From: Bradyrhizobium arachidis
GTDB lineage: Bacteria; Pseudomonadota; Alphaproteobacteria; Rhizobiales; Xanthobacteraceae
Length of the DNA stretch: 64,000 nucleotides
Direction: 5' to 3'
NCBI RefSeq assembly: GCF_024758505.1
Contig: NZ_CP077970.1
Location: 2,480,001 to 2,544,000 of the forward strand
Position numbers and translations under genes: made by a program. Positions 14,869-25,671 of this stretch are shown here, piece after piece. Each line of letters begins with the position of its first letter. Position 1 is the stretch's first letter. The notes beneath the pieces are model-generated. The model worked only from the letters and a program-made list of their open reading frames with translations. It ran no database searches and was not told the DNA's origin.

Positions 14869-15624
14869 ATGATAAAGACCATTGAAAAGTTCATCGAGGC
14901 AGTACGCCAAGGTTCAGCGGGATGGCATTGCCAAGAACCGAAATGGTTCAGGGGGGAGCCGTTATGCGATACGCCCCTAATTCCGTCGCTTTACCGAAGT
15001 GCAAGCCGAGATCGTGAGAACGAGTTGCTTCAAATGTTTCGCGCCAGAGGAGCTGGCTACTCTGAATTTGCGCCACATCGTGATCACACGGACCAATGGC
15101 TTTTCCTCGCGCAGCATGTTGGGCTGCCTACTCGATTGCTTGATTGGTCCGAAGGCGCGTTGATTGCGCTGCACTTTGCCCTAAAGAAGCACACCTCTGC
15201 TGTGGTGTGGATGCTCAACCCGCTCGAGTTGAATGCTCTCTCGGCCGGTCAGCCGAAGCGGCCGGATGATTTGCCCAGGCAATTTCCTCTGCCTTGGTAC
15301 GGAGATCAAAATCCTGCATTCAGGAATCTTCGCGCTGCATGGGAAGAGTCTGATGAGCTTGGGGTCGATCTTCCGATCGCTGTCTATCCGACCTATGTTC
15401 ATCCCAGATTGCCAGGACAGCGAGCATGTTTCACCGTGCATGGCAAACGTAAGGAGGGCCTTGGCGCACTGGTTTCTGACGACAGAATTTTACAGTGCTT
15501 AGAACTTGATCCCGCTTACCATGATACGATGCGTCGAGAACTGAAACTTTTGGGCGTTACGGATTCAGTCTTATTCCCGGACTTGGACGGATTGGCCGAA
15601 GAGCTGAAACAGCGATTCTCGTGA
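14869..15624 (+). CDS. FRG-domain protein
   Basis: A 251-residue protein with a full FRG domain: KWFRGEP near residue 25, PSLYRS, FLAQHVGLPTRLLDWSEGAL around 83-102, ALHFAL, and a later AVYPTYVHPRLPGQRACFTVHG block. FRG domains occur in proteins of phage-defence and mobile regions and are distantly ADP-ribosyltransferase-like; the biochemical role is unsettled. GC is visibly lower than in neighbours and the gene sits between an IS110 element and an HNH nuclease gene, so it was probably acquired horizontally. Confidence 0.85.
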   Translation: MIKTIEKFIEAVRQGSAGWHCQEPKWFRGEPLCDTPLIPSLYRSASRDRENELLQMFRARGAGYSEFAPHRDHTDQWLFLAQHVGLPTRLLDWSEGALIALHFALKKHTSAVVWMLNPLELNALSAGQPKRPDDLPRQFPLPWYGDQNPAFRNLRAAWEESDELGVDLPIAVYPTYVHPRLPGQRACFTVHGKRKEGLGALVSDDRILQCLELDPAYHDTMRRELKLLGVTDSVLFPDLDGLAEELKQRFS

Positions 15625-15663
15625 GGCACTCGTGAGCCTGCAGGCTAGATCATCGAAGAACCA

Positions 15664-16134
15664 TTGACGCGGCTGCCAACGACTAGAAGTCGTCCCGAGG
15701 GCACGAAGACGTCGGGAACCCCTTCGTCCAGCCTGCTGCCACCTCAGCGAGATCAAGCCGGACGGCCCGCCGTAGAACAGGCTCGCCGCCTTCTTGCTTG
15801 TAAAGGCAATCGTCTTCGGGCGATACCTTTCGATCTTGGCCCGGAAGCCCGCGACATCGAAGGATTGTCTGGCGATCTCGTGATCCATCCCGGTGCCGGG
15901 TTTGGAGAGGTCGGTGAAGCCGATCCCGAGCGCGAGCAGCGCTGTGAACTCGCCCGGTTGATAGCGCCGCAACGTGATGCCGGCCTCGTGCAGCGCGCGC
16001 CAGAAGCGGTTGCCGGGATGGGCGTAGTAGTGACCAAGCGCGGCCGAGTGCGTGCTGGCGGCGGTGCCGACGAAGAGAAGGCAGAGGTTTTCGCGGAGCT
16101 GGTCGGGGAAGCCGTTGAACGTGGTTTCGGGCAA
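15664..16134 (-). pseudogene. Broken second copy of the mug-like glycosylase gene
   Basis: The frame reads LRENLCLLFVGTAASTHSAA, HYYAHPGNRFWRAL and IGFTDLSKPGTGMD, very close to the product of 11339-11851. After ASLFYGGPS it loses the frame. The expected PDVFV-PSG block is found in another frame near 15700, and the final ASGHW motif is missing. The 5' end lacks an equivalent ATG start. The copy is therefore degenerate at both ends. It lies between the FRG and HNH genes and could result from a duplication or incoming segment. Confidence 0.78.
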
Positions 16135-16192
16135 ATCACGCGTCCGCAGGCTTGTCAGTTCCGCAAAGTGGGTTGGCCAAACAGGCTGTGCT

Positions 16193-17374
16193 TCACGGAC
16201 AATGAAACCCAAATCTCAGTCGGTGATGGCGGATGTTCTCTTCCGACGGGCGCTCGCTCTGTGGTTGCGATACTTCCCTTGTTCGCAGGAAATCGTATGT
16301 GGTATCTGAAAGCCTACTGCTGATTTCGACTCGGCTTCCATCCAGCGTCAGGGCAATCAGACCTTCATCGAAAAGCGCATGAACATCAGCCCGAAGCAAG
16401 AGTCCATTTCGTAGGTTATTATCGTCTTGCCCTTTTTCGACCTTGATATGGGCCGCTTCAAGCGCTTCGGCTGTGGTGCAGCCAGTAAACGCACATTTGC
16501 CTTGATAGGCTCGTCGAATCCTTACGCTAAACTTTGCCTGATCGGGGCGCAATGCCACGTTCCCGAGCCGCTTCAAGCGAGCAACTTCATTATGTCCATC
16601 GGCTTCGAAATCATGAGCGTCGAAGAGAGGCATTAGCCTGCCGACCTCATCACGTTCGATCCGCCTGATGCCGCGATGCGAGTATCCCTTTAGTTTTTCG
16701 TACAGGCTTGCCTCATAGACATCAGTTGAGTGTCTAAATTCATCGAGTTCTCGCGTCCCAAAAAGGGAAGACGTTTTACGTAGATCGGCAAGTTGGATGT
16801 GATAGTCGTTTGTGCGTTGCTTATCTAAGTTCCGTACTGAGCCGTACCACGTAATTCCTTGTCCGCCATCCTCTTCAAGCAGCCACACGAAGACTCGATC
16901 CCCCACAGAGATGTCACCTCCTTGCATCTTTGCGATCGGCCGTGCTTGAAGCGAGAGCAGTTTGCCACTTTGCTCGATGGAGTCAGTCTTGATAACAAAA
17001 CCTCGTTGATCTTCGCTTTCCTCGTAGTCTTCTTCCAGCCAGACTGGGGGCGGGTCTGGGACAACGAACGTTGCGTCTCCCTCGTCTTGCCATTCGATGC
17101 GGCGCACGACCTTCCTTTCCGCCGTCTCAAATAGGATGCGGGTGACGCCCGGCCAGATCGATTTTGGGTCGTTGTTGCTCAGCCGATAAGTAAGCGTTGC
17201 AGTGTTTCCTTTAATCCGAATTATAGTTCTGACAGCAAAGGTTGAACCATTCGGCTTCCTTGTATCGTGCTCAATCTCCTTGTCCCCTACTTCCGCATCG
17301 AACAGGCTCGTGGGGATAAGGTCGACATAGTTCTTAGATTCTTTGTTCTTCCAATGAATTGCTAGAGTTGTCAT
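16193..17374 (-). CDS. HNH endonuclease with N-terminal putative recognition domains
   Basis: A 393-residue protein from the ATG at 17374 (an in-frame TTG lies 6 bases upstream). The C-terminal part holds an HNH_2-type nuclease: CAFTGC, then EALEAAHIKVEKGQDDNNLRN, then LLLRADVHALFD. The N-terminal ~120 residues are beta-rich. The middle contains GDISVGDRVFVWLLEEDGGQ and GITWYGSVRNL, which recalls EVE/PUA-like modified-base readers (weak inference). A type IV-like restriction enzyme is plausible. GC is low relative to neighbours, which fits acquisition. Confidence 0.8.
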   Translation of the reverse strand: MTTLAIHWKNKESKNYVDLIPTSLFDAEVGDKEIEHDTRKPNGSTFAVRTIIRIKGNTATLTYRLSNNDPKSIWPGVTRILFETAERKVVRRIEWQDEGDATFVVPDPPPVWLEEDYEESEDQRGFVIKTDSIEQSGKLLSLQARPIAKMQGGDISVGDRVFVWLLEEDGGQGITWYGSVRNLDKQRTNDYHIQLADLRKTSSLFGTRELDEFRHSTDVYEASLYEKLKGYSHRGIRRIERDEVGRLMPLFDAHDFEADGHNEVARLKRLGNVALRPDQAKFSVRIRRAYQGKCAFTGCTTAEALEAAHIKVEKGQDDNNLRNGLLLRADVHALFDEGLIALTLDGSRVEISSRLSDTTYDFLRTREVSQPQSERPSEENIRHHRLRFGFHCP

Positions 17375-17404
17375 TTGCAACGTCGCTTCTTGAAATGAGT
17401 TGAG

Positions 17405-17435
17405 AAAAAGGGGCCGAATTTTCGTTCGGCCCCTT
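17405..17435 (-). terminator. Rho-independent terminator of the thi operon
   Basis: AAGGGGCCGAA (17408-17418) pairs with TTCGGCCCCTT (17425-17435); on the minus strand TTTTTCTC follows. It lies 38 bases after the thiC stop and closes the thiamine transcript. Confidence 0.88.
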
Positions 17436-17472
17436 GCATGCTCAAAGCGCTAGCGAAATGTGTCGCGAATTC

Positions 17473-19383
<1,911 letters not shown>

Positions 19384-19410
19384 TTAATTCGTATGCGTGC
19401 TGTTGCTCTC

Positions 19411-19524
19411 GTCATCCTGAGGTGCGCGCCGTGCGGTGTAACCGCAGGGCGCGCCTCGAAGGATGAACGAGCCGGGCCGTCGCCCTTCGAGGGCCGCTGA
19501 AGAAGCGGCCACCTCAGGGTGACG
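19411..19524. repeat. Intergenic inverted repeat, 'GTCATCCTGAGGTG' family
   Basis: GTCATCCTGAGGTG (19411-19424) pairs, with one mismatch, with CACCTCAGGGTGAC (19511-19524). It lies inside the thi operon between thiE and thiC, where it could stabilise or process the mRNA. Confidence 0.75.
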
Positions 19525-19550
19525 GAGTGAAAAGGGAGCGAGGGGCAGCA

Positions 19551-20177
19551 TCACGCGGCCTCCTTGCGGTAGCCGAGCCACTGGCGCACGCGGGCGTCAG
19601 GGTCGGCGTTCTGGGTGACGTCGCTGACGACAGCGATGGAATCGGCGCCGGCGGCAAAGATCTCCGCGGCGTGCTCGAACTTGATGCCGCCGATCGCGAC
19701 CAGCGGAATGCTGCCGATGCGCTTCTTCCATTCGGTGATCTTTGGAATGCCCTGCGGCTCAAATCGCATCGATTTGAGCGTGGTGAAGAAGATCGGGCCG
19801 AGCGCGATGTAGTCCGGCTGGGCGGCGAGCGCGGTTTCGAGCTCTGCGTCGTCATGGGTGGAGATGCCGAAGGTCAGGCCGGCCTCGCGGATCGCGTTGA
19901 GGTCGGCATCGAGCAGATCCTCCTGGCCGAGATGCAGATGCTTGGCGCCGGCGACGATCGCCGCGCGCCAATAGTCGTTGACGACGACCTTGGCCTGCGT
20001 GCCCTGAACCGCGGCGAGCGCGTCGGTGACGATCTGCAGCGCTTCGGCGTCGTTCAAATCCTTGGCCCGCAACTGGATGGTGCCGACGCCGAGCTTTGCG
20101 AGGCGCGCGACCCAGTCGACGGTGTCGACGACGGCGTAGAAGGGATCAGGATACGCGTTGCGATCAGGATACGGCAT
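19551..20177 (-). CDS. thiE: Thiamine phosphate synthase ThiE
   Basis: A 208-residue TIM-barrel enzyme joining hydroxymethylpyrimidine pyrophosphate and the thiazole phosphate carboxylate to thiamine phosphate. Typical blocks are [50 protein letters not shown] and [12 protein letters not shown]. The ATG at 20177 is used; it overlaps the end of thiG by 14 bases, a sign of translational coupling. An upstream start 48 bases earlier would extend further into thiG and is less likely. Confidence 0.95.
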   Translation of the reverse strand: MPYPDRNAYPDPFYAVVDTVDWVARLAKLGVGTIQLRAKDLNDAEALQIVTDALAAVQGTQAKVVVNDYWRAAIVAGAKHLHLGQEDLLDADLNAIREAGLTFGISTHDDAELETALAAQPDYIALGPIFFTTLKSMRFEPQGIPKITEWKKRIGSIPLVAIGGIKFEHAAEIFAAGADSIAVVSDVTQNADPDARVRQWLGYRKEAA

Positions 20178-20946
20178 GCCAGAACGGGGTCCCAACGACA
20201 GGGGTTGACGGGGAGGCGAAGTCACGGGCTTCCATCAGCCCGGCCTCATAAGCGGTGCGACCAGCCTCGACGCCGAGACGGAAAGCATTTGCCATCGCGA
20301 CGGGATCGGCCGCCTTTGCGATCGCGGTGTTGAGCAGCACGGCGTCGTAGCCGAGCTCCAGCGCCTGCGCGGCGTGCGAGGGCGCGCCGAGACCGGCGTC
20401 GACCACCAGCGTGATATCGGGCAGCCGCTCGCGCAGCAGTTTTAGCGCGTCGCGGTTGGTGATGCCCTTCGCGCTGCCGATCGGCGCCGCCCAGGGCATC
20501 ACGACCTTGCAGCCGGCATCGACGAGGCGCGTCGCGACCGAGAGATCCTCGGTGCAATAGGGGAACACCTCAAAGCCGTCCTTGATCAAAATGGCGGCGG
20601 CTTCGACCAGGCCGACGACGTCGGGCTGCAGCGTGTCGTTGTCGGCGATCACTTCGAGCTTGATCCAGGCGGTGCCGAACAGCTCGCGGGCGAGCTTTGC
20701 GGTCGTCACGGCCTCGCGCACGCTGCGGCAGCCGGCGGTGTTCGGCAGCACGGCGACGTCGAGCTCGCGGATCAGATTCCAGAACGCGTCGCCCGACTTG
20801 CCGCCGGCGGCCTCGCGCCGCAGCGACACGGTGACGATGCTCGCGCCGGATGCGCGGATCGCCGCCTGCATGATCGCGGGCGAAGGATACAGCGCGCTGC
20901 CGATCAGCAGGCGCGAGGGGAAGGTTTTGCCGTAGAAGGTCACCAT
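20164..20946 (-). CDS. thiG: Thiazole synthase ThiG
   Basis: A 260-residue TIM-barrel enzyme that forms the thiazole ring from deoxyxylulose phosphate, dehydroglycine and ThiS thiocarboxylate. The Schiff-base lysine is Lys96 ([10 protein letters not shown]). Other signatures are [34 protein letters not shown] and [18 protein letters not shown]. Length is normal for the family. It overlaps thiE and is separated from thiS by an intergenic repeat. Confidence 0.97.
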   Translation of the reverse strand: MVTFYGKTFPSRLLIGSALYPSPAIMQAAIRASGASIVTVSLRREAAGGKSGDAFWNLIRELDVAVLPNTAGCRSVREAVTTAKLARELFGTAWIKLEVIADNDTLQPDVVGLVEAAAILIKDGFEVFPYCTEDLSVATRLVDAGCKVVMPWAAPIGSAKGITNRDALKLLRERLPDITLVVDAGLGAPSHAAQALELGYDAVLLNTAIAKAADPVAMANAFRLGVEAGRTAYEAGLMEARDFASPSTPVVGTPFWHAVS

Positions 20947-20970
20947 GTCGGTGTTTCCTCAATTGACCCT

Positions 20971-21071
20971 GTCATCCCCGCGAAGGCGGGGATCCAGTAT
21001 TCCAGAGGCCGTGCCGTGACACTGCGAGGCCGCGGCGTACTGGATCGCCCGGTCAAGCCGGGCGATGACAG
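20971..21071. repeat. Intergenic inverted repeat, 'GTCATCCCCGCGAAGGCGGGG' family
   Basis: Opens GTCATCCCCGCGAAGGCGGG, then GATCCAGTA, and closes with GTACTGGATCGCCCGGTC and CGGGCGATGACAG. It lies inside the thi operon between thiS and thiG. Same family as 10151-10258 and 54972-55087. Confidence 0.8.
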
Positions 21072-21100
21072 CGGAGTGTGGGGCACGCGCGTCATCCCCA

Positions 21101-21298
21101 TCACCCTCCCTGCCGCGGTGTGATGATCTCGATCTCGTCGCCGGCTTTCAGTTGCGTCTCGGCCCAGCGGCTTTTCGGCACCACGTCATAATTCACGGCA
21201 ATCGCGAAATGCGTGCCCTCATAGTCGAGCTCGCTGAGCAGCGCGCTGACGCATCCTGCATTGATCTCGCGATGCTCGCCGTTCACGATCACGCGCAT
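21101..21298 (-). CDS. thiS: Sulfur carrier protein ThiS
   Basis: A 65-residue ubiquitin-like sulfur carrier. It begins MRVIVNGEHREI, contains HFAIAVNYDVVPKSRW and LKAGDEIEIITPRQGG, and ends in the Gly-Gly needed for adenylation and thiocarboxylate formation. It donates sulfur to ThiG. Its start overlaps the end of thiO by 10 bases, supporting coupling within the operon. Confidence 0.95.
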   Translation of the reverse strand: MRVIVNGEHREINAGCVSALLSELDYEGTHFAIAVNYDVVPKSRWAETQLKAGDEIEIITPRQGG

Positions 21299-22314
21299 TG
21301 CATCACCTCATTGTCGATCTGGCCGCGCTCGACATAGGCGAGCGTCAGCTCGGCGAGCGCCGGCGCGATCAGGAAACCGTGGCGGTAGAGCCCGTTCACG
21401 CTGATCTTGCTGCCGCGGATGCCGATGCGCGGATGGTTGTCGGGGAAGGCGGGCCGCAGGCCCGAGCCGAACTCGACGATGCGGGCCTCGCCGAAGGCGG
21501 GGTGCACCGCATAGGCCGCGCCGAGCAATTCAAGCGCCGAGCGCACGCTGACGCCGGTGTCCTCGGCCTCGATCGAGGTCGCGCCGAGCATGAAGAGGTT
21601 GTCCTCGCGCGGGATCACGTAGAGCGGCCAGCGCGGATGGATGAGACGCACGGGGCGCGCAAGCTGCACCTCTGATGTCTCGATCAAAATCATCTCGCCC
21701 TTGACACCGCGCAGCTCCGGCTGCTCGTCGCGTGCGGAGAGGCCGCGGCAGTCGATCACGATGCCTTTGAAATCAAGGTCTGCGAGATCCTTTGCGGTGA
21801 CGTCGCTATTGAACTTGATGGTGCCGCCGGCGGCACGGATGCGCTCATGCAGCTTGGGCAGCACGCGCCGCGGCTCGACATGGCCTTCGCTTGGGAAGAA
21901 CAGCGCATCGCGGAAGCGGCCCTCCAGCGACGGTTCGAGCTGCGCGAGGCTCGCGGCATCGAGCCGCTGGTGCCCCTCGGTCATCCTGGCAAAGCGCTCA
22001 AAATCGTTGCGCTCGCGGGCATGGGCCACGACCAGGGAGCCGTTGAACGGCGTATCCGGCAATTCGCGCCGCCAGATATGAAGCGAGCGCTCGCCGAGCC
22101 GGCTGATGATGGGTTCGGCGACCTCGGCCTCACAATAGGGCGCGAGCATGCCGCCGGCCCAGTGGCTGGTGGCGTCGGTCATGTCAGCGTCACTGCGCTC
22201 GTGTAGCGTGACCGCGTGGCCCGCCTGAGCGAACAGCAGCGCCTGCCAAGCGCCTGCAATGCCTGCGCCGATGATGGATATCGCGGAATCCGGTCGTTTT
22301 GTCGTCTGGTACAT
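21289..22314 (-). CDS. thiO: Glycine oxidase ThiO
   Basis: A 341-residue FAD-dependent amine oxidase of the DAO fold. The FAD dinucleotide motif GAGIAG is at 16-21, and SHWAGGMLAPYCEAE corresponds to the ThiO active-site loop. PLYVIPREDNLFMLGATSIE and a C-terminal GLYRHGFLIAPALAELTLAY block also fit. It oxidises glycine to dehydroglycine for ThiG. It is the first gene after the TPP riboswitch, so it and all downstream thi genes should fall under TPP control. Confidence 0.95.
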   Translation of the reverse strand: MYQTTKRPDSAISIIGAGIAGAWQALLFAQAGHAVTLHERSDADMTDATSHWAGGMLAPYCEAEVAEPIISRLGERSLHIWRRELPDTPFNGSLVVAHARERNDFERFARMTEGHQRLDAASLAQLEPSLEGRFRDALFFPSEGHVEPRRVLPKLHERIRAAGGTIKFNSDVTAKDLADLDFKGIVIDCRGLSARDEQPELRGVKGEMILIETSEVQLARPVRLIHPRWPLYVIPREDNLFMLGATSIEAEDTGVSVRSALELLGAAYAVHPAFGEARIVEFGSGLRPAFPDNHPRIGIRGSKISVNGLYRHGFLIAPALAELTLAYVERGQIDNEVMQCA

Positions 22315-22317
22315 CCC

Positions 22318-22421
22318 TGTCCCTTCGCCGGCATGACCCGGATCAGGTTCAAAGGGTCACCGCGGTCTTGGGCCTTCTGACCCATTTAGCGGTATCTCAG
22401 CTCCTCCTCGGAGCACCCCTC
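22318..22421 (-). ncRNA. TPP riboswitch (THI element)
   Basis: On the minus strand the element starts AGGGGTGCTCC, contains GCTGAGATACCG (the CUGAGA pyrimidine-binding motif), and the pyrophosphate-binding part ACCCTTTGAACCTGATCCGG followed by GTCATGCCGGCGAAGGGA. All conserved THI-box blocks are in order. It ends a few bases before the thiO start codon, so control is probably by blocking ribosome access. Confidence 0.96.
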
Positions 22422-22432
22422 GGAACGGCTCT

Positions 22433-22460
22433 AATGTATGCCAGTGGCGGGATGTGTCAA
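22433..22460 (-). promoter_or_regulatory. Sigma-70-like promoter of the thi operon
   Basis: On the minus strand TTGACA (22455-22460) and TACATT (22433-22438) are separated by 16 bases. The predicted transcript start falls about 5 bases before the riboswitch P1 stem. Confidence 0.75.
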
Positions 22461-22473
22461 CGCATCGTCCACT

Positions 22474-22554
22474 GTCATTCCGGGATGGTCCGAAGGACCA
22501 GACCCGGAATCCTTGGATTCCGGGTTCGATGCTGACGCATCGCCCCGGAATGAC
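22474..22554. repeat. Intergenic inverted repeat, 'GTCATTCCGG' family
   Basis: GTCATTCCGGG at one end pairs with CCCCGGAATGAC at the other; GACCCGGAATCC pairs with GGATTCCGGGTTC inside. It fills the gap between the thi promoter and the lytic transglycosylase stop. Relatives are at 40.3, 46.6 and 63.8 kb. Confidence 0.78.
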
Positions 22555-22556
22555 GA

Positions 22557-23093
22557 TCACCTTGATGGAACCTGCGCCCGCGCGTTCCGCACCCTCTGCG
22601 CCAGCTTTTTCCGCGGTGGCGCGCCAAACGCCGAGACCGGATTGCCGTTCGGCTCGAGCCAGGCCTGGTTCAAATCGCCCTGCTGGGCGATCTCCTGACG
22701 TTGACGCTTTGCGACGTAGTAATACCCGCCCGCATAATAACGAATGGCTCGGCCGTGATCGCCGTTCGCGGCATGGTAGGCGCCGGCAAGGTATTTCACG
22801 CCATAGGTGAGATTGGTGGCGGGATCGCGCAGGCCGGCGGCATCGCCGGTGTAACCGAGGCCGCGGGCGGTCGCGAGCTTGATCTGCATCAGCCCGATGG
22901 TGCCGCCACGGCCGACGAGATGCGGCTGATAACGGCTCTCGCGCATGATGACGCGGTGCACTAGCGCTTCCGGCACGCCGTTGGCGCGCGCCTGCGCGGC
23001 CGCCATTTCGGCATATTCGGTTTCGCCGGCGATGGCGGATTGCGGCAGTGCGAGTGCGGCCGCAACTGCGGCTGCGATGAGCAAAACTTTCAT
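22557..23093 (-). CDS. Lytic transglycosylase (SLT domain)
   Basis: A 178-residue precursor with signal peptide (about 1-22, ending AIA). The domain is a goose-lysozyme-like transglycosylase: VHRVIMRESRYQPHLV with catalytic Glu52, then GTIGLMQIKLATARGLGY, then NLTYGVKYLAGAYHAANGDHGRAIRYYAGGY over two blocks. It cleaves peptidoglycan to 1,6-anhydro products in the periplasm. The C-terminal tail is basic (PRKKLAQRVRNARAQ). The ATG at 23093 is preferred over an adjacent TTG. Confidence 0.9.
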   Translation of the reverse strand: MKVLLIAAAVAAALALPQSAIAGETEYAEMAAAQARANGVPEALVHRVIMRESRYQPHLVGRGGTIGLMQIKLATARGLGYTGDAAGLRDPATNLTYGVKYLAGAYHAANGDHGRAIRYYAGGYYYVAKRQRQEIAQQGDLNQAWLEPNGNPVSAFGAPPRKKLAQRVRNARAQVPSR

Positions 23094-23329
23094 CAAATAT
23101 CCTTTCGACGCTAGATAACCTGCGCCCGGGATGCGTTAGGCCAAGCGAACACGGCGATGATGTGGCCAAACGCCGCCATCAGCGATTTTGCGGCGCGGCG
23201 TCGTCTTTACGACTCAAAGCTCTCTTAGAGTTCACGCAAACGATCCGAGCGCGCTCGCGACAGAAGGCCTGTCCATTGGCGCTTGGAGCAAAAAGCGACT
23301 ATCAGAAGGCCGCTACTCGGGAGGGTGCC

Positions 23330-23545
23330 ATGACAAAATCTGACATGACCAGATCCGACATTGGCGAAATTCCCATGCAGAACCCGTGCGCACAATGCGG
23401 CACGCCGATCCCGCTGCCCGACTGGATCGAGCCGGGCGTGGGACGCATCTCCTATCTCTGGAAATGTCACGCCTGCGGCTATCGCTTCGAGGCGATCGCG
23501 ATCTTCGATCACGCCGCCGACGAGCACCAGCCGCTCGCAGCTTAG
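23330..23545 (+). CDS. Small zinc-ribbon protein
   Basis: A 71-residue protein with two CxxC knuckles, CAQC and CHAC, 28-30 residues apart around GTPIPLPDWIEPGVGRISYLW. This fits a rubredoxin-like or zinc-ribbon fold. The ATG at 23330 has GGAGGGTGCC directly before it, which decides the start against a longer upstream frame. No signal peptide, so cytosolic. Function unknown. It converges on the histidine kinase gene. Confidence 0.72.
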   Translation: MTKSDMTRSDIGEIPMQNPCAQCGTPIPLPDWIEPGVGRISYLWKCHACGYRFEAIAIFDHAADEHQPLAA

Positions 23546-23557
23546 CCTAAATCAGCA

Positions 23558-24886
23558 TCACGCCGCGAGCCGCGGCTGCTGCCAGACTGGCAGTTGCATG
23601 CGCACGATCAATCCGTGCGGTGTGCGGTCGTGCAGCGACAGCTCGCCGCCATGAGCAAGTGCAATCGCGCGCGCGATCGAGAGGCCAAGGCCAAAGCCTG
23701 CGGTGTCGTCCATGTTGCGCGCGTCGTCGCCGCGCACGAACGGCTCCAGCATGGCTTCCTTGCGCTCGTCGGAGATGCCGGGACCGTCGTCCTCGACGTC
23801 GATCGTGAGCTTGGTGCCTGAGACGTCGAGGCGGATCGTCACCTCGGCGCCGAAGCGCACCGCGTTCTCCACGAGATTGGTGATGCCGCGATGCAGATCG
23901 TCGGGCCGCGCGACGGCGGTCGCCTGCGCCGGGCCCTCATAGTGCACGGTGTGGCCCATGTCGGCGAACTGGTCGGCGATCAGCTGCAGCGTGCTGGCGA
24001 TGTCGACCAGCGTCACCGCCTCGACCTTACGGTCGTTGCGGAGCAGCGACAGCACGGATTCCAGCATCGTGCGCATCTGGTCGAGATCGATCAGCATGCG
24101 CCTGCGATTGGTCTCGTCCTCGATGAATTCGGCGCGCAGCCGCAGTCGCGTGATCGGCGTGCGCAGATCGTGGCTGATCGCCGCCAGCATCTTTGTGCGG
24201 TCCGACATCAGCCGCGCGATGCGCTCCTGCATGCGGTTGAGCGCGCGCGCCACCGAGCGGATCTCCTCAGGCCCACGCTCCGGCAGCGGCTCCGCGGTGC
24301 CGTCGAGGCTGAAACCTTCGGCGGCCCTGGCAAAGGACGACAGCGGCTTGGCGAGCGCGTAGGCCGCCCACAGGCCGAGCATGGTAACGCTGATCAGCAC
24401 AAACAGCAGCGTCATCATCCATGGGCCGCCCCAGAACCGCGGCTGGCGCGGGCCCGGATCGACGCGGCCCGCGATCATGCTGCCGTCGGGCAGGGTGATG
24501 CCGACCCGGTGCGCGTCGGCGTTCGGCGCCAGTGCGGCGACCTTGTATTGATGGCCGAGACGCCAGCGCATGCCGTGGAGGTGCTGGCCGTCGCCGTCGT
24601 CGACGATTAAGGCCGCACCGGGCGCGAGCTCCTCGATCTCGAGCTTCGGGAAGGCGCGCTTGACGTCGGCGATCAGCCGCGGCCGTTCGCCTGGCTCGGC
24701 GCTGCCGAGCAAGAGCGCGGCGTTCGCCAGTTGGTGCGCGCCATCCGGCGGCGGCTCGACGCGATCCGGCCGGCTGATCAGGAAGCTCAAGGTGAGGATC
24801 AGATGCAGCGCGATGATCGACGCCACGACGAGGGCGGCGATCTGGCCGCCGATGCCCTTGAGGTGGAAGAACCCGAACAGCCTCAT
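23558..24886 (-). CDS. Sensor histidine kinase (HAMP, HisKA, HATPase_c)
   Basis: A 442-residue EnvZ-like membrane kinase. Two transmembrane helices (about 13-37 and 157-178) enclose a periplasmic sensor of ~120 residues. A HAMP linker follows, then the H-box MLAAISHDLRTPITRLRLRA in part with phospho-acceptor His239, N-box NLVENAVRF, and G-boxes DDGPGI and GFGLGLSIA. It should phosphorylate the response regulator encoded just upstream, one base apart. The signal sensed is unknown. Confidence 0.95.
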   Translation of the reverse strand: MRLFGFFHLKGIGGQIAALVVASIIALHLILTLSFLISRPDRVEPPPDGAHQLANAALLLGSAEPGERPRLIADVKRAFPKLEIEELAPGAALIVDDGDGQHLHGMRWRLGHQYKVAALAPNADAHRVGITLPDGSMIAGRVDPGPRQPRFWGGPWMMTLLFVLISVTMLGLWAAYALAKPLSSFARAAEGFSLDGTAEPLPERGPEEIRSVARALNRMQERIARLMSDRTKMLAAISHDLRTPITRLRLRAEFIEDETNRRRMLIDLDQMRTMLESVLSLLRNDRKVEAVTLVDIASTLQLIADQFADMGHTVHYEGPAQATAVARPDDLHRGITNLVENAVRFGAEVTIRLDVSGTKLTIDVEDDGPGISDERKEAMLEPFVRGDDARNMDDTAGFGLGLSIARAIALAHGGELSLHDRTPHGLIVRMQLPVWQQPRLAA

Positions 24887-24887
24887 G

Positions 24888-25628
24888 TCAGCTACTCAAG
24901 GACGACGTCACTGCTTCCGTTCTCGGTGTGAACAGATAACCACCGGAGCGCACCGTCTTGATGATGGTGGGGTCCTGCGGGTTGGGCTCGATCTTGCGGC
25001 GGATGCGGCTCACCAGCACGTCGATCGAGCGCTCGAACGAACCGGTCGCGCGTCCCTGCGTGAGGTCGAGCAGGCTGTCGCGCGACAGCACGCGGCCGGG
25101 ACGCTCGCAGAAGGTGCGCAAGAGGTCGAACTCGGCGCTGGTCACTGCGACACGCGCCCCTTCCGGATTGCGCAATTCGCGCAGGCGCAGGTCGATGCGC
25201 CAGCCCTCGAAGGCGAGCGTGCTCGCGCCCTCGATCGAACTCGCCGCGTTGGCGGCCTGCTGGCGGCGCAGCACCGCGTTGATGCGCGCGAGCAGCTCGC
25301 GCGGGTTGAACGGTTTTGGCAGGTAGTCGTCGGCGCCCATTTCGAGGCCGACGATGCGGTCGATGTCCTCGCCGCGCGCGGTTAGCATGATGATCGGCGT
25401 CTGCTGCTCCGCGCGCACCTTGCGGCACAGGCTCAAGCCGTCCTCGCCGGGCAGCATGACGTCGAGGATGAGCAGGTCCACGCGCTGGTCGGCCATGGCG
25501 CGCGCCATCTCGCGGCTGTCGCTGACGGCGGTGACGTTGCAGGCGTTGTTGCGCAGATACTTTGCAATCAACGTCCGGGTTTCGCGGTCGTCCTCGACGA
25601 CCAGGATGTTGGGCGAGGGATTAGCCAT
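24888..25628 (-). CDS. OmpR-family response regulator
   Basis: A 246-residue protein. The N-terminal receiver has the acidic pair VVEDD, phospho-acceptor Asp56 (LLILDVMLPGEDG), switch Thr in MLTARG and Lys105 (LPKPFNP). The C-terminal winged helix has SFERSIDVLVSRIRRKIEP and the end-hairpin TVRSGGYLF. The ATG at 25628 is used, though the frame is open further upstream. It forms a two-gene operon with the kinase and probably binds the direct repeats in front of its own gene. Confidence 0.95.
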   Translation of the reverse strand: MANPSPNILVVEDDRETRTLIAKYLRNNACNVTAVSDSREMARAMADQRVDLLILDVMLPGEDGLSLCRKVRAEQQTPIIMLTARGEDIDRIVGLEMGADDYLPKPFNPRELLARINAVLRRQQAANAASSIEGASTLAFEGWRIDLRLRELRNPEGARVAVTSAEFDLLRTFCERPGRVLSRDSLLDLTQGRATGSFERSIDVLVSRIRRKIEPNPQDPTIIKTVRSGGYLFTPRTEAVTSSLSS

Positions 25629-25671
25629 GTGCTCTGTTTGTCGAAGATTCGGGCGAAACGGCGAAGATTTT

